A stretch of DNA of 64,000 nt, taken from assembly GCF_031729055.1 (NCBI RefSeq), contig NZ_JAVMIP010000005.1:94377-158376 (forward strand), given 5' to 3'. A program made the position numbers and the translations under genes. Positions within the stretch are counted from its first letter, which is position 1. The number at the start of each line of letters is the position of its first letter. This DNA comes from Pseudocalidococcus azoricus BACA0444 (GTDB lineage: Bacteria; Cyanobacteriota; Cyanobacteriia; Thermosynechococcales; Thermosynechococcaceae). The notes under the pieces are model-generated. The model searched no databases and was not told where the DNA came from. It saw only the letters and a program-made list of their open reading frames with translations. Of the stretch, positions 55,890 through 63,524 are shown one piece after another.

Positions 55890-56081
55890 CTCACCCAGGC
55901 CAGCTATTTCAATCTCGATCAGTGGTTAGTTGCTATTCATGGAGAAATTGCAGCGGTTTTGAGCATTCCCGATTTGCCAATGCCTAACTTAGGTTTGGTG
56001 AAATACCTGGGCATGATTCTCCCATTGGGGTTAGGAAGCATCAGGAATGTAAGCTCTGTCCATAACTTTGACCACCCATAA
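55890..56081 (+). pseudogene. Possible gene remnant in the DoxX-downstream gap
   Basis: A 63-codon open stretch with protein-like character: FNLDQWLVAIHGEIAAVLSI followed by MPNLGLVKYLGMILPLGLGS. It begins right after an in-frame TAA and has no good start codon or ribosome site. It could be the tail of a lost gene. No family was recognised. The rest of the 328-bp gap shows nothing. Confidence 0.25.
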
Positions 56082-56095
56082 ACTGGATCAGGATT

Positions 56096-56863
56096 TTAGT
56101 GAAATAACTTAAACGGTGCTAGAGCTTTTAATAACAGAGGTGTTAGGGACTCAGCCAGTTCAGCATCATCCTCAAAAGTCAGGCGTTGACTACTGGGTAA
56201 GTCCACCGGAAACTGGCCGGGCCATTGGGGGCGTTCCATCTGCGCTAGGAGAATTTGTTCTTGGCGTTTACAGTGCAAGGCATACCCGACCTCTACGGAG
56301 ACTTTCGGGCTGGGAATTAGAACTGGAGGTTGAGTATCTAAATAACTAATTGGGCTAACATCGGCAATAAAAACTAGACTGCGGCGGAGTTTCCCAGCCA
56401 ATGTACTTTGTAACCGGATTGGGCCATCACTGAGCCGATGGGATTCAACTAGGGTGAGTTCTAAGCGTGATTGGGGGTTAAATTCCGTCAACCAGGCCTG
56501 GATGGCCCAGCGGAGTTGATCACTAGAATCACTAAATTCAGTTTGGGAACAGAAAAAAATCGTTGGCTCTAAGTGGGCGAAGGTGTCCTGTTTAACAAAG
56601 TAGATTTCATGACTAATCAGGTCAATGTTGGCAATTAGATAGCTACCACTCCCTTCAATATAAAATTCCACAGTTTCCCCTTGCAGGTAGCGTTGAAACC
56701 AGAGGGATTCCTTAACCTCCGCTGCATCATCGAGGAAATCTGCCCGCAATGCTGTTTTTAAGAGGCTATTTTTACTCAGGCGTAAATCATGGGGGCGTTG
56801 TTCAATGGTTTCTAAGGGTTCATATTCCGCTAAATACCAGGCCCGTAAAGCAATAATTGCCAT
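56096..56863 (-). CDS. Hypothetical protein with possible TIR-like nucleotide-binding C-terminus
   Basis: A 255-residue protein. The N-terminal half (MAIIALRAWYLAEYEPLETIEQRPHDLRLSK...) is not recognised. Residues about 165-255 resemble TIR-like or deoxyribosyltransferase-like folds: RRSLVFIADVSPISYL, a loop, then KVSVEVGYALHCKRQEQILLAQ and FPVDLPSSQRLTFEDDAEL. The ADVSP, EVGYAL and F-P-x-D-L elements fit that superfamily, whose members bind or cleave nucleotides, sometimes as defence effectors. No partner sensor is next to it, and it diverges from the DoxX side. The assignment is from motif reading only. Confidence 0.6.
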   Translation of the reverse strand: MAIIALRAWYLAEYEPLETIEQRPHDLRLSKNSLLKTALRADFLDDAAEVKESLWFQRYLQGETVEFYIEGSGSYLIANIDLISHEIYFVKQDTFAHLEPTIFFCSQTEFSDSSDQLRWAIQAWLTEFNPQSRLELTLVESHRLSDGPIRLQSTLAGKLRRSLVFIADVSPISYLDTQPPVLIPSPKVSVEVGYALHCKRQEQILLAQMERPQWPGQFPVDLPSSQRLTFEDDAELAESLTPLLLKALAPFKLFH

Positions 56864-57017
56864 CCCATCTAATTCCCAAACCTTGCCCCTAGATTAGCAT
56901 TTGCCCTTCCAGCTTGGGTGCATCACTGGCTCCAGATCTGCAAGGCCCGAGACTCCCCTGGTTAATCCCCGAGAAATCCCCGGCCTGAGATGGCAATTTA
57001 CCTAGTCAATTTAGGCA

Positions 57018-59465
57018 TTAGGCCTTGTCTAACTGCGCTTCTGTTGCCGCAATACTGAGCAGAGTTTTGAGGACAGAATCCGGGTTTAAGCTGATGGAGT
57101 CAATCCCCTGTTCCACTAAGAATTGCGCAAACTCCGGATAGTCACTCGGGGCCTGGCCACAGATGCCAATTTTGCGGTGATGTTTCTTGGCAGTTTGAAT
57201 GGCCTGGGCCACCATCCGTAGGACAGCCTCATTGCGCTCATCAAACAGGTGGGCAACTAACCCGGAATCCCGATCTAAGCCCAAGGTCAACTGGGTTAAA
57301 TCATTAGAACCAATCGAAAAGCCGTCAAACACTTGGGCAAACTGATCCGCCAAGATCACATTGCTGGGCAACTCGCACATGACATAGACTTCCAGGCCAT
57401 TTTCACCCCGCTGTAGCCCGTGTTTGGCCATCTCCTCTAAAACCCGTTGTCCCTCGGCTGGTGTCCGACAGAAGGGAATCATCAGAATCACATTGGTTAA
57501 GCCCATTTCCTCCCGGACTCGTTTCATGGCCTGGCATTCGAGGGCAAACCCCGCCGCATACTGGGGATCGTAATAACGCGACGCCCCCCGCCAACCAATC
57601 ATTGGGTTTTCTTCTTTGGGTTCAAACTGCTGCCCGCCGAGTAAGTTGGCATATTCATTACTCTTGAAGTCAGACATCCGCACGACAACAGGTTTGGGGT
57701 AAAAGGCCGCCGCAATCGTGCCAATGCCGTGAGCTAACTTATCGACAAAGAACTCGGATTTTTGCGGATATTGGGCCGTGAGTTCGGCAATTTCGGCTTT
57801 CACCTCGTAGTTTTCCAGGTCGTCAAAGTGGATCAGGGCTAGGGGGTGGGCTTTGATGTGATTGGCAATGATAAATTCTAACCGAGCTAACCCCACCCCA
57901 TCATTGGGAATCGCAGCTAACCCAAAGGCTTCTTCCGGGTTGCCCACATTCATCAGGATTTGAGTGCGGGTGCGGGGGAGATTTTCTAAAGCCACCTCAT
58001 CCACGCCAAAGTTCAACAGGCCCCCATAGACTTTACCCACTTCCCCTTCCGCACAGGAGACAGTGACATCTTGGCCAGTTTTTAAGACTGCTGTAGCATT
58101 TTCACAGCCAACCACTGCTGGAATTCCCATTTCCCGAGCAATAATCGCGCTATGGCAGGTTCGCCCCCCTTGATTGGTGACAATGGCACTGGCTTTTTTC
58201 ATAATCGGTTCCCAATCCGGGTCGGTGCGGTTAGTAATTAACACTTCCCCGGCCTGGAATTGGTTGATCTGGTGGACATCCATAATCACCCGCGCTTGCC
58301 CTTGGCCGATCATTTCCCCCACAGCCCGCCCTTGCACCAGAACATTACCCGTTTCTTGGAGTTTGTAAGACCGCAGCACATTGGTCGCCTTTTGGGATTG
58401 GACGGTTTCCGGCCGGGCCTGGACAATGAATAACTGCCCCGTAATCCCATCCTTGGCCCATTCAATGTCCATGGGCGTGTAGGTGCCCCGCAGTTGGGAA
58501 TAGTGATCCTCAATGGCACAGGCCCAGTGTCCGAGTTGGAGAATTTCATCGTCCGTTAAGGCAAATTGGGCGCGAGCTTCGGGACAAACCGAGACATTTT
58601 TCGTCAGCTTGGAACCCCCTTGGTCATAGATCATTTTGATTTCTTTGCTGCCGAGGCGTTTTTCTAAGATCGGCCGATAGCCCGTTTTCAGGGTGGGTTT
58701 GAAAACCAGATATTCATCCGGGTTGACAGCCCCTTGGACAACATTTTCCCCTAACCCATAGGCAGCCGTAATCAAGGCCGCATCCTTAAAGCCCGTTTCA
58801 GTATCAATGGAGAACATCACCCCCGAGCAGGCCAAATCCGAGCGCACCATTTTTTGCACCCCGACTGATAAGGCCACATCCAGATGATCAAAGCCTTTAA
58901 TTTGTCGATAGGAAATGGCCCGATCCGTAAAAATCGAAGCAAAACAACAGTGGCAAGCCTTCAATACCCCAGAAATCCCATGCACATTCAGATAGGTTTC
59001 CTGCTGGCCGGCAAAACTGGCATCGGGCAAATCTTCGGCGGTGGCGCTGGAACGAACTGCCACATCTGTCTCGGGCCCATAGTGTTGACACATTTCCCCA
59101 TAGGCCTGGGTAATGGCTGCTTGCAGAGATTCAGGGAAGGGGGTTTCAAGAATTAAGGATCGGAGTTCTTGGCCGATTTGTCGCAGTTGGGGGACATTTT
59201 CTACATCTAAAGGGGATAAAAGGGCGCGCAGTTTCGGTTCCAGGCCTCCCTCCAGAATAAAAGTACGATAAGCATGAGCAGTAGTTGCAAAGCCATCGGG
59301 AACATTAATCCCTTTCGGTGTGAGTTGTTGCAGCATTTCCCCTAATGACGCATTTTTGCCGCCAACAATGGGTAAATCAGCCAAGCTAAGACGGTTTAGG
59401 GGGAGTACCAGGGCCTGGGATGGATCGCTGAGAAACTTTTGTGCTTGGGCAGGAGTAGCAAACAT
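57018..59465 (-). CDS. ppsA: Phosphoenolpyruvate synthase
   Basis: An 815-residue enzyme converting pyruvate plus ATP to PEP, AMP and phosphate. The N-terminal ATP-grasp part has LPIVGGKNASLGEML and VAVRSSATAEDLPDASFAGQQETYLN. The phosphohistidine domain has GGRTCHSAIIAREMGIPAVVG. The C-terminal barrel has LARLEFIIANHIKAHP and the catalytic region GICGQAPSDYPEFAQFLVEQGIDSISLNPDSV. The start at 59465 has a strong ribosome site (GAGGAGA 6 bases before); the frame to 59549 is longer than needed. It likely serves gluconeogenesis; no pathway neighbour is present. Confidence 0.95.
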   Translation of the reverse strand: MFATPAQAQKFLSDPSQALVLPLNRLSLADLPIVGGKNASLGEMLQQLTPKGINVPDGFATTAHAYRTFILEGGLEPKLRALLSPLDVENVPQLRQIGQELRSLILETPFPESLQAAITQAYGEMCQHYGPETDVAVRSSATAEDLPDASFAGQQETYLNVHGISGVLKACHCCFASIFTDRAISYRQIKGFDHLDVALSVGVQKMVRSDLACSGVMFSIDTETGFKDAALITAAYGLGENVVQGAVNPDEYLVFKPTLKTGYRPILEKRLGSKEIKMIYDQGGSKLTKNVSVCPEARAQFALTDDEILQLGHWACAIEDHYSQLRGTYTPMDIEWAKDGITGQLFIVQARPETVQSQKATNVLRSYKLQETGNVLVQGRAVGEMIGQGQARVIMDVHQINQFQAGEVLITNRTDPDWEPIMKKASAIVTNQGGRTCHSAIIAREMGIPAVVGCENATAVLKTGQDVTVSCAEGEVGKVYGGLLNFGVDEVALENLPRTRTQILMNVGNPEEAFGLAAIPNDGVGLARLEFIIANHIKAHPLALIHFDDLENYEVKAEIAELTAQYPQKSEFFVDKLAHGIGTIAAAFYPKPVVVRMSDFKSNEYANLLGGQQFEPKEENPMIGWRGASRYYDPQYAAGFALECQAMKRVREEMGLTNVILMIPFCRTPAEGQRVLEEMAKHGLQRGENGLEVYVMCELPSNVILADQFAQVFDGFSIGSNDLTQLTLGLDRDSGLVAHLFDERNEAVLRMVAQAIQTAKKHHRKIGICGQAPSDYPEFAQFLVEQGIDSISLNPDSVLKTLLSIAATEAQLDKA

Positions 59466-59685
59466 ATTTCTCTCCTCGTGTCGCGATTCAATAAGAGTCC
59501 GGAGTAAGGCTATATCTATACCTATCTTCCACTTGGCATACTGGCTCAATCGAGATTTTTCTTAACTCTTTATCTTTGGATTAGCAAAACGTCATAAAAA
59601 TAATCGCAATCCTGACCTAAACGGTGCTGTTTTTCTTTGAACTGGCCTGGATATTGTTGAGTAGGGCGGCTGTTGTTAAGAGTTT
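59466..59685. other. Intergenic region upstream of ppsA
   Basis: 220 bp with the ppsA leader (ribosome site GAGGAGA near 59472) and presumed promoter. Its distal part contains GGCCTGG motifs and precedes repeat X. On the minus strand a 38-codon stretch that begins in repeat X (reading GGIIGKILKLLTTAALLNNI after an in-frame TGA) ends in this region near 59619. No firm gene. Confidence 0.35.
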
Positions 59686-59908
59686 GAGAATTTTCCCAAT
59701 AATGCCCCCATCTTCCCAGGCCCTAACACATCAGGATTCTCTAACCACTGTAGTAATAACTACTTGGTCTTACTTCCCAACCTACCCATGGCCGAATTAA
59801 CCAAGCAAGCTCAAAGAAAAGATTCCAGGATAACAAGAAAGCAAATTATGTTTTGCTCCGACAATCAGACGACTAACGACCAAGATAAGCGGCGGTAGAT
59901 AACCTCTG
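59686..59908. repeat. Direct repeat X flanking the foreign island (left copy)
   Basis: A 223-bp non-coding sequence that aligns end to end with 63256-63480 in the same orientation, with scattered substitutions and small indels; I judge it at roughly 80% identity by eye. Shared blocks include TCAGGATTCTCT, CCACTGTAGTAAT, ACTACTTGG, CAAAGAAAAGATTC and the end AGATAACCTYTG. Between the two copies lie the FAD monooxygenase, TetR and DinB genes. A small hairpin GTAGT-NATT-ACTAC is kept in both with the loop base changed. Confidence 0.85.
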
Positions 59909-59939
59909 CATCCACATTGGGATCTCTCAACCATCCGCT

Positions 59940-61367
59940 TCATCGACTTGTTATACTGCTGGTACTGACCTGAATTTTGGACGACTTTCTAGATAATGAG
60001 CGGGTCAGCAGTTGTTGAATGACTCGAAACAGAATCGATGGCTGAAGTAATGCACCAGATGACTGAACCATGTGAAAAACATTAAACAATACCAAGGTTA
60101 CTTGAGGTTCTTTGGTCGTTAACTGAATGAGTCGATCCATATACCAGCCGATCGCTTTTTCTGGCAGACTTGGGGGCTGGGTCAACCCTTTCACACTGGG
60201 ATATTTCGCATCTTGGCTGGTCGCTGCAATCCACGGTGTTACATTAACCCTGGCAAGCTCTTTTTGAAAACGGCTTGGTAGCTCGGTTAAAGCGGTTTCT
60301 TGCAAACATTGTTGCAACAATACAGCCCCTAATGCTGCTACCGTCATGCCTTGTCCATAAATCGGTGTGAATGAGCAGACAGAATCTCCTAACGCAATAA
60401 ATCCCTGCGGTTGGCGGCTGAGACGTTCATAGTGGCGTAATCGATTTCCGGGTGGATGATAAATGCCGATCGCAGTTGCAGGCTTTGCATCTTTGACTGC
60501 ATTGTAAATGTGTGGACTCGGCAGATTTCTCAAAGCCTCTAGGAATTCAGCTTCATTTGTAGAAGGTCGATTAGGAGCCGTCCCACAGACTCCGACAATC
60601 CAACGGTTATTTTCAATCGGATAAAGCACTCCCATTGAAGTTCGTTTTGGGGGATCTGCTTGAATGTACACACCTTTCCAGTCTTCTTGAAAATCAGCAG
60701 GGATTTCATAGAGGCGACTGGCATAGCCCATCGAAGTTGTGATGACTGTTTCTTCAGGGGCATCATAGCCGATCGCTTTTAACCATTTGGGCGCTTGAGA
60801 ACTATAGCCGCTCGCATCAATCACCAAATCTGCGGAAAGCTCTTCTTGCTGTACCTGCTCGGAATGCTCACCTTCTCGACGACGCACGATCGCACCTGTT
60901 ACAGCAGTTTTGTCTGAGTTGGTCAGTAAGCCTGTGACATAGCTCGCTTCAAGAATTTGAATGTTGCTGAACTCCGACAGACGACGATGAATCAGCCAAT
61001 CTAGAATGTATCGACTGAAAGACAATGCCTTAAACCCAGATGGGAAACGGGCTGTCCATCCAAACGGATTCATCCATTCTACGTCTGCTCCCATATCCAA
61101 TACGGCTGCACCCGCATCGATCAGGTCTGATTCTAGCCCAGGAAAAAGGTCTTCCATGATCTGACGACCACGAGTCAGCAAGATGTGAAGCTGTGTACAT
61201 TGAGGTAAGCCTTTGCGAGGTGCAGGTGCTTCGGTCGGAAAGCGATCGCGCTCCAAAATCGTGACCTGCTCAAAATAGCCTGAAAGAATTCGCGTAGTTA
61301 GCAATCCTGCCATGCTGCCACCAACCACAACGGCATGACGACCCAGAGTCGAAGAAGCTTGCACCAT
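59940..61367 (-). CDS. FAD-dependent monooxygenase/oxidoreductase
   Basis: A 475-residue flavoprotein. The FAD-binding Rossmann motif is VVVGGSMAGLLTTRIL near residue 14. The second FAD motif reads GFIALGDSVCSFTPIYGQGMTVAAL, as in the PHBH/geranylgeranyl-reductase type. The region GLPQCTQLHILLTRGRQIME is typical of this group. Substrate unknown; the divergent TetR gene suggests induction by a small molecule it degrades or modifies. This gene uses CGATCG-containing codons and lacks the GGCCTGG heptamer that fills the rest of the window, so it looks transferred. The first ATG (61367) is 15 bp from a dyad site. Confidence 0.88.
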   Translation of the reverse strand: MVQASSTLGRHAVVVGGSMAGLLTTRILSGYFEQVTILERDRFPTEAPAPRKGLPQCTQLHILLTRGRQIMEDLFPGLESDLIDAGAAVLDMGADVEWMNPFGWTARFPSGFKALSFSRYILDWLIHRRLSEFSNIQILEASYVTGLLTNSDKTAVTGAIVRRREGEHSEQVQQEELSADLVIDASGYSSQAPKWLKAIGYDAPEETVITTSMGYASRLYEIPADFQEDWKGVYIQADPPKRTSMGVLYPIENNRWIVGVCGTAPNRPSTNEAEFLEALRNLPSPHIYNAVKDAKPATAIGIYHPPGNRLRHYERLSRQPQGFIALGDSVCSFTPIYGQGMTVAALGAVLLQQCLQETALTELPSRFQKELARVNVTPWIAATSQDAKYPSVKGLTQPPSLPEKAIGWYMDRLIQLTTKEPQVTLVLFNVFHMVQSSGALLQPSILFRVIQQLLTRSLSRKSSKIQVSTSSITSR

Positions 61368-61381
61368 ATCGCCTCAATTTT

Positions 61382-61457
61382 ATGAATTAAAAATTTCATT
61401 CATAATTATGCTAGCAGCAGAAATCGATTGTCAACTGTGAATTAACTTTTTAGTTCA
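61382..61457. promoter_or_regulatory. Two dyads in the FAD/TetR divergent promoter region
   Basis: Dyad 1, 61382-61403, has arms ATGAAT and ATTCAT 10 bases apart. Dyad 2, 61438-61457, is TGAATTAA-CTTT-TTAGTTCA with one mismatch. Both share the half-site TGAATTAA, and dyad 1 lies 15 bp upstream of the FAD gene start. They are likely operators for the divergent TetR protein (inference). Confidence 0.5.
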
Positions 61458-61508
61458 TTGATTTGAGCAGCTATGATGGAAGCTGGAAAACGCTGCTAAG
61501 GTTCTACT

Positions 61509-62159
61509 GTGGTCAATCAATCAACTCAAAAATCGGGTCGCGCTGTGCGAGATGCAGAAAAGACGAAGCAGCAAATTTTAGACGCGGCTGAAATTGAATT
61601 TGCCAAGCATGGTCTGAAAGGTGCAAGAACAGACAAAATTGCTAAAGCTGCTGGTGTCGCTTCGCGCATGATTTATTACTACTTCGAGAGCAAAGAAGGG
61701 CTGTATCAAACCGTTCTCCAACGTCCGGCAACAGAGATTCAAGATGCGATCGCCCAAATTGATTTTGCAATCTCATCGCCAGATCAAGCTTTAGCAGCCG
61801 TGATTCGAGCCGCAATCGCTTATGAGACCAAACATCGCCACCGTGGAATGCTGCTGTTTCAGGAAGCGAGTCAGAATCAAGGAAAATACTTTATTCAAAC
61901 CAACTGGCAGCGAGCGATCGACCTACTTACTGGACTATTAGAACAAGGAATAAAAGCTGGAATTTTCCGACCACTTGATCCTTATATGACCACGCTCAAT
62001 ATCATTGGGGTATGCGTTTTTTATGGTAATGCTCATGAAAATCTCAAGCATTTAACTCCAAATCAAGATTTGTTGAGTGCAGAAATGATTGAACAGTATA
62101 CGCAAGCTGCGATCGATTTGATCCTAAAGGGCGTTCAAAACACAAGCACCCACCAATAA
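61509..62159 (+). CDS. TetR family regulator of the FAD monooxygenase
   Basis: A 216-residue repressor. The helix-turn-helix spans about residues 20-65: TKQQILDAAEIEFAKHGLKGARTDKIAKAAGVASRMIYYYFESKEGLYQTVL. The remainder is a ligand-binding helical domain of the usual size, with a C-terminal part as in the TetR_C_5-like group. Start is GTG at 61509. It is divergent from the FAD monooxygenase gene with 141 bp between them and shared dyads, so it probably represses it. It carries CGATCG-type motifs like its neighbours, which points to a common foreign origin. Confidence 0.88.
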   Translation: MVNQSTQKSGRAVRDAEKTKQQILDAAEIEFAKHGLKGARTDKIAKAAGVASRMIYYYFESKEGLYQTVLQRPATEIQDAIAQIDFAISSPDQALAAVIRAAIAYETKHRHRGMLLFQEASQNQGKYFIQTNWQRAIDLLTGLLEQGIKAGIFRPLDPYMTTLNIIGVCVFYGNAHENLKHLTPNQDLLSAEMIEQYTQAAIDLILKGVQNTSTHQ

Positions 62160-62277
62160 TTTTCAAACTACTGCCAGCACCTGTAACCGAAGCAGTATAA
62201 CGACCCCGTTCACCCGCCGCTAGTATGCTCTCGGACTCAACCAACCAACTTGATACGGTCGGTGTTCAACGGGATTG

Positions 62278-62796
62278 TTAGACCACTGCATTTAGAGCAG
62301 GTAGCCAGGGAATATCTGTAACGCCTGGTTCATAACCAAGTTGTTTGATCAGTGTTGTGATCTGTCCTCGATGATGAGTTTGATGATTGAACATATGTGT
62401 CACTAAAATCGAGGCCGATAGCACACGGCGTTTTCCGTCTACATTGCTTGTGTACTCAAATGGTTGTCTGAGCCACACCGGGTCAAGCTTCATAGACCAT
62501 TCTAAAATTTGCTGATCCATCTTCTCTCGCTCTACTCTTAGCTCTTCAAAATCCGCATATAGCTCCTGCCCGATCGCTGCGACTGAGAATGGGTTGTTGG
62601 TAAAACGTCCCATCCATGCCTTATCGCCATAGAGTAAGTGATTCAATGTTCCATGAATAGACTTAAAGAAAGCACCAAGATCTTGTTTACGTTTTTCGTC
62701 AGGGATTATTGAACAAACCGAATACAGACTCTGGTTCATCCAGCAATTGTACTCAGCCATTAGTGGGTAGTAGCTATCGTCATACATACTCATCAA
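62278..62796 (-). CDS. DinB family protein
   Basis: A 172-residue four-helix-bundle protein. DinB markers are LMAEYNCWMNQSLYSV, SIHGTLNHLLYGDKAWMGRF (first His ligand) and ILVTHMFNHQTHHRGQITTL (further His ligands, HMFNHQTHHRGQ). The metal triad is complete, so it may be active as a small-thiol-dependent enzyme or in damage/stress response. It ends the HIP1-like island and is separated from the TetR gene by about 118 bp with a degenerate stretch. Two more Met codons (62793 and 62787) are possible starts. Confidence 0.9.
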   Translation of the reverse strand: MMSMYDDSYYPLMAEYNCWMNQSLYSVCSIIPDEKRKQDLGAFFKSIHGTLNHLLYGDKAWMGRFTNNPFSVAAIGQELYADFEELRVEREKMDQQILEWSMKLDPVWLRQPFEYTSNVDGKRRVLSASILVTHMFNHQTHHRGQITTLIKQLGYEPGVTDIPWLPALNAVV

Positions 62797-63255
62797 CTTC
62801 TAATCATTGAGGTTGAACTGACTCAAATTATGCAAATGTATCTTGCGATTGCATCTCACAACGATCTTTCGATTATACCTCAACTGAGAACTCACCCTTA
62901 ACTTGAGCATCGCAACCCATGGGTAATCTCTCGCTACATACTTATAGAAGAATTGCGGTCTAACTAGGTATTAGGCTGAAAGATTACACCTAAAGGGATG
63001 ATTAAGGTGTTTAGGCTGAATGTCAAGCCTTTACCTAAGAAACCTATAAGGAGGAAAATACAGAAAGCTTCTGCCTAATTAATTTTTTTACCATATAGAA
63101 ACTCATAAATATTATGGTTTATAAATAAATCACCATTAATTTCAAGTTATGCAAGCTGAGCCTTCTCCTAAAAAACTGCAATGTGAGGATCAGCAGCCTG
63201 TTTAGAAGAGAAAGTATTGCTAGGCCATGGGTAAGACGGTTGCAGGTTTACAGGT
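62797..63255. other. AT-rich intergenic region between DinB and repeat Y
   Basis: 459 bp without a convincing gene. It holds AAGGAGG at about 63050 with no ORF after it, and a CAGAA-AGC-TTCTG hairpin near 63061-63073 followed by an A/T-rich tail, a weak terminator candidate. No IS, tRNA or known RNA seen. Confidence 0.35.
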
Positions 63256-63480
63256 GAGAATCTTCCCAATAATACCCCCATCCGCCCAGGCCCTAACGCA
63301 TCAGGATTCTCTGACCACTGTAGTAATGACTACTTGGCATCACGTCCCAACCCACCCTTGTCCGAATCAACCAAGTAAGCCCAAAGAAAAGATTCAAAGG
63401 ATAATAGACAGCAAATCACAAGTTCTACTCCGAGAATCAGATAACTAATAATTTTGCTCAACAGATGCAGATAACCTTTG
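63256..63480. repeat. Direct repeat Y flanking the foreign island (right copy)
   Basis: A 225-bp sequence homologous to 59686-59908 in the same orientation. It holds a GGCCTGG-type motif (CCAGGCC near 63287), as does copy X, unlike the ~3.3 kb between them. It ends at AGATAACCTTTG, matching the X end. No transposase, tRNA or integrase lies at either copy. Confidence 0.85.
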
Positions 63481-63524
63481 TAGCAAAAACTAAGATTTTG
63501 AGGCGTTCCAGTGTAGCGAAGTTT

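Noticed and set aside
62044..62244. Minus-strand 66-codon frame across the TetR 3' end
   Set aside because: Mostly complement of the TetR coding sequence, with no support of its own.
59940..62796. Island as an IS or prophage
   Set aside because: No transposase, integrase or phage gene and no terminal inverted repeats; the edges are direct repeats.
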